Source: an uncultured Myxococcales bacterium (GTDB lineage Bacteria > Myxococcota_A > UBA9042). Taken from it: a stretch of 7,393 nucleotides of DNA. Below, piece after piece: positions 4,813-7,393 of this stretch (the stretch's first letter is position 1; each line of letters opens with the position of its first letter). Location: the NCBI GenBank assembly GCA_937915965.1, contig CALGHC010000375.1, positions 1 to 7,393 of the forward strand. The letters are read 5' to 3'. The notes under the pieces are model-generated. The model was not told the origin of the DNA, searched no databases, and worked only from the letters and a program-made list of their open reading frames with translations. A program made the position numbers and the translations under genes.

Positions 4813-6618
4813 ACCCTTCTCTGCGCGACGCCGGTTGCTGTGATCCATGTGCAGCTTGCGCATGCGGATCGCCTTGGGCGTGACCTCGACCAGCTCGTCC
4901 TCGGCGACGAACTCAAGCGCCTCCTCAAGCGAGAAGACGACCGGCGGGCTGAGGAGTAGCTTCTCGTCCGATCCCGACGCACGCACGTTCGTCAGCTTCT
5001 TGCCCTTGCCCGGGTTGACGGTCAGGTCATTCTCGCGAGCGTGGATGCCAACGACCTGGCCCTGGTAGATGGGCGTCTGCGGGCCGATGAAGAGCTGGCC
5101 GCGTTCCTGCAGGTTGAAGAGCGCGTATGCAGTCGAGACGCCGTCCTCGAGGACGACCAACACGCCGTTGTTGCGCAAACGAAGCTCGCCCTTCCACTGG
5201 CCGTATCGGACAAACCGGTGGTAGAGCACACCCGTACCGCGGGTGTCGGTCAGGTACTGCGAGCGGTAGCCGATCAGCCCGCGGCTGGGCATCTCGAACT
5301 CCATGCGCGCCATGCCGTCGCCGCGCACCTCGAGCTGACGGAGATCGGCGCCCCGCTTGGCCAGTTTCTCGATCACCGCGCCGGTTAGCGTGTCGGCGCA
5401 CTCGGCGATGACCTCTTCGTAGGGCTCCTGCCGGCGCCCGTCGGCGTCGCGGCGAACGATGACCTGCGGCTGCGAGACGCACAGTTCGTAGCCCTCGCGG
5501 CGCATCGTCTCGATGAGGATCGACAGCGACAGCGTGCCGCGCCCAGCGACCTCAAGCACCTCGGGCTTGTCGGTGTCGCTGACGCGCAGCGCGACGTTGT
5601 GCTCGATCTCGCGCATCAGCCGGTCGCGGATGTGCCTGGACGTCAGAAACTTGCCGTCCCGCCCAGAGAACGGCGAGTCGTTGACCATGAAGCGCATCGA
5701 CAGCGTCGGCTCGTCGATGGGGATCACAGGCATGGCCTCGATGTGGCCCTCGGCGCAGAGTGTGTCGCCGACGGTGACCGATCCGACCCCGGCGAGCGCG
5801 ACGATGTCGCCAGCGTCGGCGCTGGTGATGTCGGTGCGCGCCGTACCGTGGAAGCCCATCAGCTTGCTGACGCGGAAAGGCGCGGTGGCGCCGTCGCGGG
5901 CGACGTGGACCAGACGGTCTCCGTGGCGGATTCTGCCCCGGTAGATGCGGCCGATCGCGATGCGACCGAGGAACTCGTTGTAATCTAGCGTCGCGACCTG
6001 CAGGCGCAGCGGCCCCTCGGAGTCGAAGTTGCTGGGGGGCACCCGCTCCAAGATCAGATCGAGCAGCGGACCGAGGTCGTCGGCGAGGACCTCGGCCTCG
6101 AGCCCGGCGACGCCGGCCTTGGCGCTGGCATAACAGACCGAAAAATCGAGCTGATGTTCGTCGGCGCCGAGCGAGACGAAGAGGTCAAAGACGGCGTCGA
6201 GGACGACGTCGGGGCGACGCTCGGGTCGATCAATCTTGTTGATCACGACGATTGGCCGCAGCCCCATCGCCAGCGACTTCTCCAGGACAAAGCGCGTCTG
6301 CGGCATCGGCCCCTCGCAAGCGTCGACCAGCAACAGCACCGAGTCGACCATGCGCAAGATGCGCTCCACCTCGGCACCGAAGTCGGCGTGGCCGGGGGTG
6401 TCCACGATGTTGATCAGCTCGCCGCGCCAGCGCACAGCCGTGTTCTTGGCGAGGATCGTGATACCGCGTTCGCGTTCCAGGTCGTTGGAGTCGAGAACCC
6501 GTTCGCGCGCGAGGCCGCCGCGGCCGGTCTCGCCGCACTGCTCGAGGATTCGGTCGATCAACGTGGTCTTGCCGTGATCGACGTGGGCGATGATGCCAAC
6601 ATTGCGAATGGACTGCAT
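4801..6618 (-). CDS. typA: Ribosome-associated translational GTPase TypA/BipA
   Basis: The product has 605 residues, full length for the family (E. coli BipA 607). All GTPase motifs are intact: G1 AHVDHGKT (11-18), G2 Thr54 in ERERGITI, G3 DTPGH (73-77), G4 NKID (127-130) and G5 SAK (165-167). Then follow the EF-Tu-like beta-barrel (about 200-290) and the EF-G-like domains III and V, with GRGTLSLSILIETMRREGYE and PSRGLIGYRSQYLTDTRGTG. Last is the family-specific C-terminal domain, ending in the ELVEVTPKAIRMRK stretch and a basic tail. TypA binds the 70S ribosome at the EF-G site and helps 50S assembly, especially in the cold and under stress. ATG 6618 is preceded by AGAGG (6622-6626) and gives the canonical MQSIRNVGIIAHVDHGKTTL start. 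The gene appears to be transcribed alone, with an unusual inverted-repeat leader upstream. Confidence 0.98.
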   Translation of the reverse strand: MQSIRNVGIIAHVDHGKTTLIDRILEQCGETGRGGLARERVLDSNDLERERGITILAKNTAVRWRGELINIVDTPGHADFGAEVERILRMVDSVLLLVDACEGPMPQTRFVLEKSLAMGLRPIVVINKIDRPERRPDVVLDAVFDLFVSLGADEHQLDFSVCYASAKAGVAGLEAEVLADDLGPLLDLILERVPPSNFDSEGPLRLQVATLDYNEFLGRIAIGRIYRGRIRHGDRLVHVARDGATAPFRVSKLMGFHGTARTDITSADAGDIVALAGVGSVTVGDTLCAEGHIEAMPVIPIDEPTLSMRFMVNDSPFSGRDGKFLTSRHIRDRLMREIEHNVALRVSDTDKPEVLEVAGRGTLSLSILIETMRREGYELCVSQPQVIVRRDADGRRQEPYEEVIAECADTLTGAVIEKLAKRGADLRQLEVRGDGMARMEFEMPSRGLIGYRSQYLTDTRGTGVLYHRFVRYGQWKGELRLRNNGVLVVLEDGVSTAYALFNLQERGQLFIGPQTPIYQGQVVGIHARENDLTVNPGKGKKLTNVRASGSDEKLLLSPPVVFSLEEALEFVAEDELVEVTPKAIRMRKLHMDHSNRRRAEKGRGA

Positions 6619-6638
6619 GGACCTCTCACTGGCGCCCG

Positions 6639-6716
6639 GGTCGCCCGCTTGGACGCCTCCGGGGGCAGTTGGACCGTTTGGCGGCCGTGGGAATCGCGGG
6701 CGACCGGCCCCGGAGG
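6639..6716 (-). other. Interleaved inverted repeats in the typA leader (possible pseudoknot)
   Basis: GGTCGCCCGC (6639-6648) is the exact reverse complement of GCGGGCGACC (6696-6705). CCTCCGGGG (6656-6664) is the exact reverse complement of CCCCGGAGG (6708-6716). The arms alternate A-B-A'-B', so both stems together would form a pseudoknot, or they would exclude each other. The element ends 13 nt before the typA ribosome binding site on the transcribed strand. I see no convincing promoter in 6619-6809. A GC-rich background makes chance pairing more likely. Confidence 0.4.
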
Positions 6717-6809
6717 AACCGATTCGCTTGCTGCCTTTCGCCGGTTGGCGTGCAGGCAGATCGAAGCGCGTTCAATGGCCGCGCCGTCGAAGGGGGACTA
6801 CAGCGCTGG

Positions 6810-7259
6810 CTAGGTGGCGCTCGCTCGCTGCGCGCAGTGGCACTGCCGCGGCACCTTCAGGCGGTGACCGCGGCAACGTTCCCGGGCGACGTTGCACTTC
6901 GCACCCAGGGTGATGACGCCGGGGTAGTTGCTGCTATGGCCGCAGACTTCACCGGCGAGATCACAACTCTCGTCAGAGCGATTGCACATCTCGTGGCAGA
7001 GGTCCATGGCGTTGTCTTGCGCAGCGACTGCCTTGATCTGATAGCCAATCTGCAACTGGCGGCTCAATGCAGCGTCGATCGCGTCCTGATCTGAGACCGG
7101 CACGTCCGGGTACTCGTCGACGGCCTGCCGACCGCTGCAAGAGATTGAGCTGACAACGGCGCCGATGACGAGACCGAGGCAGGCGCGCCGCAGACCAAGC
7201 CGATCGGCTCCGGGCCGGCGGGCAGGTCGCGCGGTGTCGTGCCGGGACGAGGGTTGCAT
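6810..7259 (-). CDS. Cysteine-rich putative lipoprotein, function unknown
   Basis: The product has 149 residues. The N-terminus is long and Arg-rich (1-25), followed by a hydrophobic stretch, LGLVIGAVVSSIS (28-40). This ends in Cys41 with a permissive lipobox (SSISC), so lipid anchoring to the envelope is likely. After an acidic linker (about 47-62) and an amphipathic segment comes a compact Cys domain with eight cysteines at 88, 92, 99, 106, 122, 129, 140 and 142. The spacing is C-x3-C-x6-C-x6-C-x15-C-x6-C-x10-C-x-C. The regular spacing suggests paired helices held by disulfides or metal. From memory, similar small Cys-rich lipoproteins are common in myxobacterial genomes, but no function is known to me. 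I chose ATG 7259 because a longer in-frame start at 7379 lies inside the promoter described here, and GGAAG (7270-7274) precedes 7259. Confidence 0.7.
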   Translation of the reverse strand: MQPSSRHDTARPARRPGADRLGLRRACLGLVIGAVVSSISCSGRQAVDEYPDVPVSDQDAIDAALSRQLQIGYQIKAVAAQDNAMDLCHEMCNRSDESCDLAGEVCGHSSNYPGVITLGAKCNVARERCRGHRLKVPRQCHCAQRASAT

Positions 7260-7350
7260 GGGTGCGGCTTCCAGTTGGTCGGTGTCGGTGAATCGCAATC
7301 GGCGGCTCAGATCGTACCTGCGGGAGGCTCGGGCTGGTCGCGCGCTGGGG

Positions 7351-7379
7351 AGTGTAACGGCGGGCCGGAGCAAGGGCAA
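7351..7379 (-). promoter_or_regulatory. sigma70-type promoter for the lipoprotein gene
   Basis: On the minus strand, TTGCCC (7379-7374) and TACACT (7356-7351) are separated by exactly 17 bp. Each matches the consensus at 4/6 positions. Transcription would start near 7344 and leave a leader of about 85 nt before ATG 7259. The rest of 7260-7393 shows no gene I can support. Confidence 0.45.
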
Positions 7380-7393
7380 GTCGGCCAGCCCCC

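Noticed and set aside
6154..6813. Plus-strand open frame antisense to typA
   Set aside because: It is a mirror of strongly biased typA codons and has no domain or ribosome binding site.
7260..7379. Longer form of the lipoprotein starting at 7379
   Set aside because: That start codon falls within the -35 box of a good promoter, and the extra residues would bury the signal peptide far inside the protein.

Overview
The window is GC-rich (about two thirds G+C by eye), with strongly GC-biased third codon positions. That bias is why many long open frames in alternate frames turn out to be empty. The gene content is a PHB_acc_N (PhaR-type) regulator, a PilT-like ATPase homologue, a Bax-inhibitor-1 protein, the translational GTPase TypA/BipA and a cysteine-rich lipoprotein. 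This suits a large-genome Gram-negative such as Myxococcota or another former deltaproteobacterium, but no marker here fixes the taxon. I see no rRNA, tRNA, CRISPR array, transposase or integrase.

Layout. Positions 1-682 (minus strand) hold the first 227 codons of a UbiA-superfamily prenyltransferase that runs off the left edge. Across a divergent intergenic region with a good sigma70-type promoter (789-816) lies a PhaR-type DNA-binding protein (918-1706), ending in an acidic four-residue repeat. Six copies of a 14-bp repeat (1751-1852) separate it from a small secreted protein (1897-2460) with a lysine-rich four-residue repeat. After a 17-bp tandem duplication comes a PilT/GspE-family homologue (2575-3690) that has lost the Walker A lysine and the Walker B glutamate. 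A 285-bp intergenic stretch (3691-3975) is dense in perfect hairpins and carries an orphan full-length Shine-Dalgarno sequence. It leads to a seven-helix Bax-inhibitor-1 protein (3976-4758). TypA/BipA (4801-6618, minus) converges on that gene, and its leader contains two interleaved inverted repeats. A cysteine-rich lipoprotein gene (6810-7259, minus) with its own promoter closes the window.

Working together. This does not read as one operon or a defence or secretion island. It is a set of largely independent units: lipid or quinone prenylation, a PHA-type regulator, an envelope protein, a putative motor regulator, a membrane stress or ion-leak protein and a ribosome-associated GTPase. The most unusual items are the catalytically degenerate PilT paralogue, the structured 3691-3935 region, and the run of separate short tandem repeats within about 900 bp (1629-2509).
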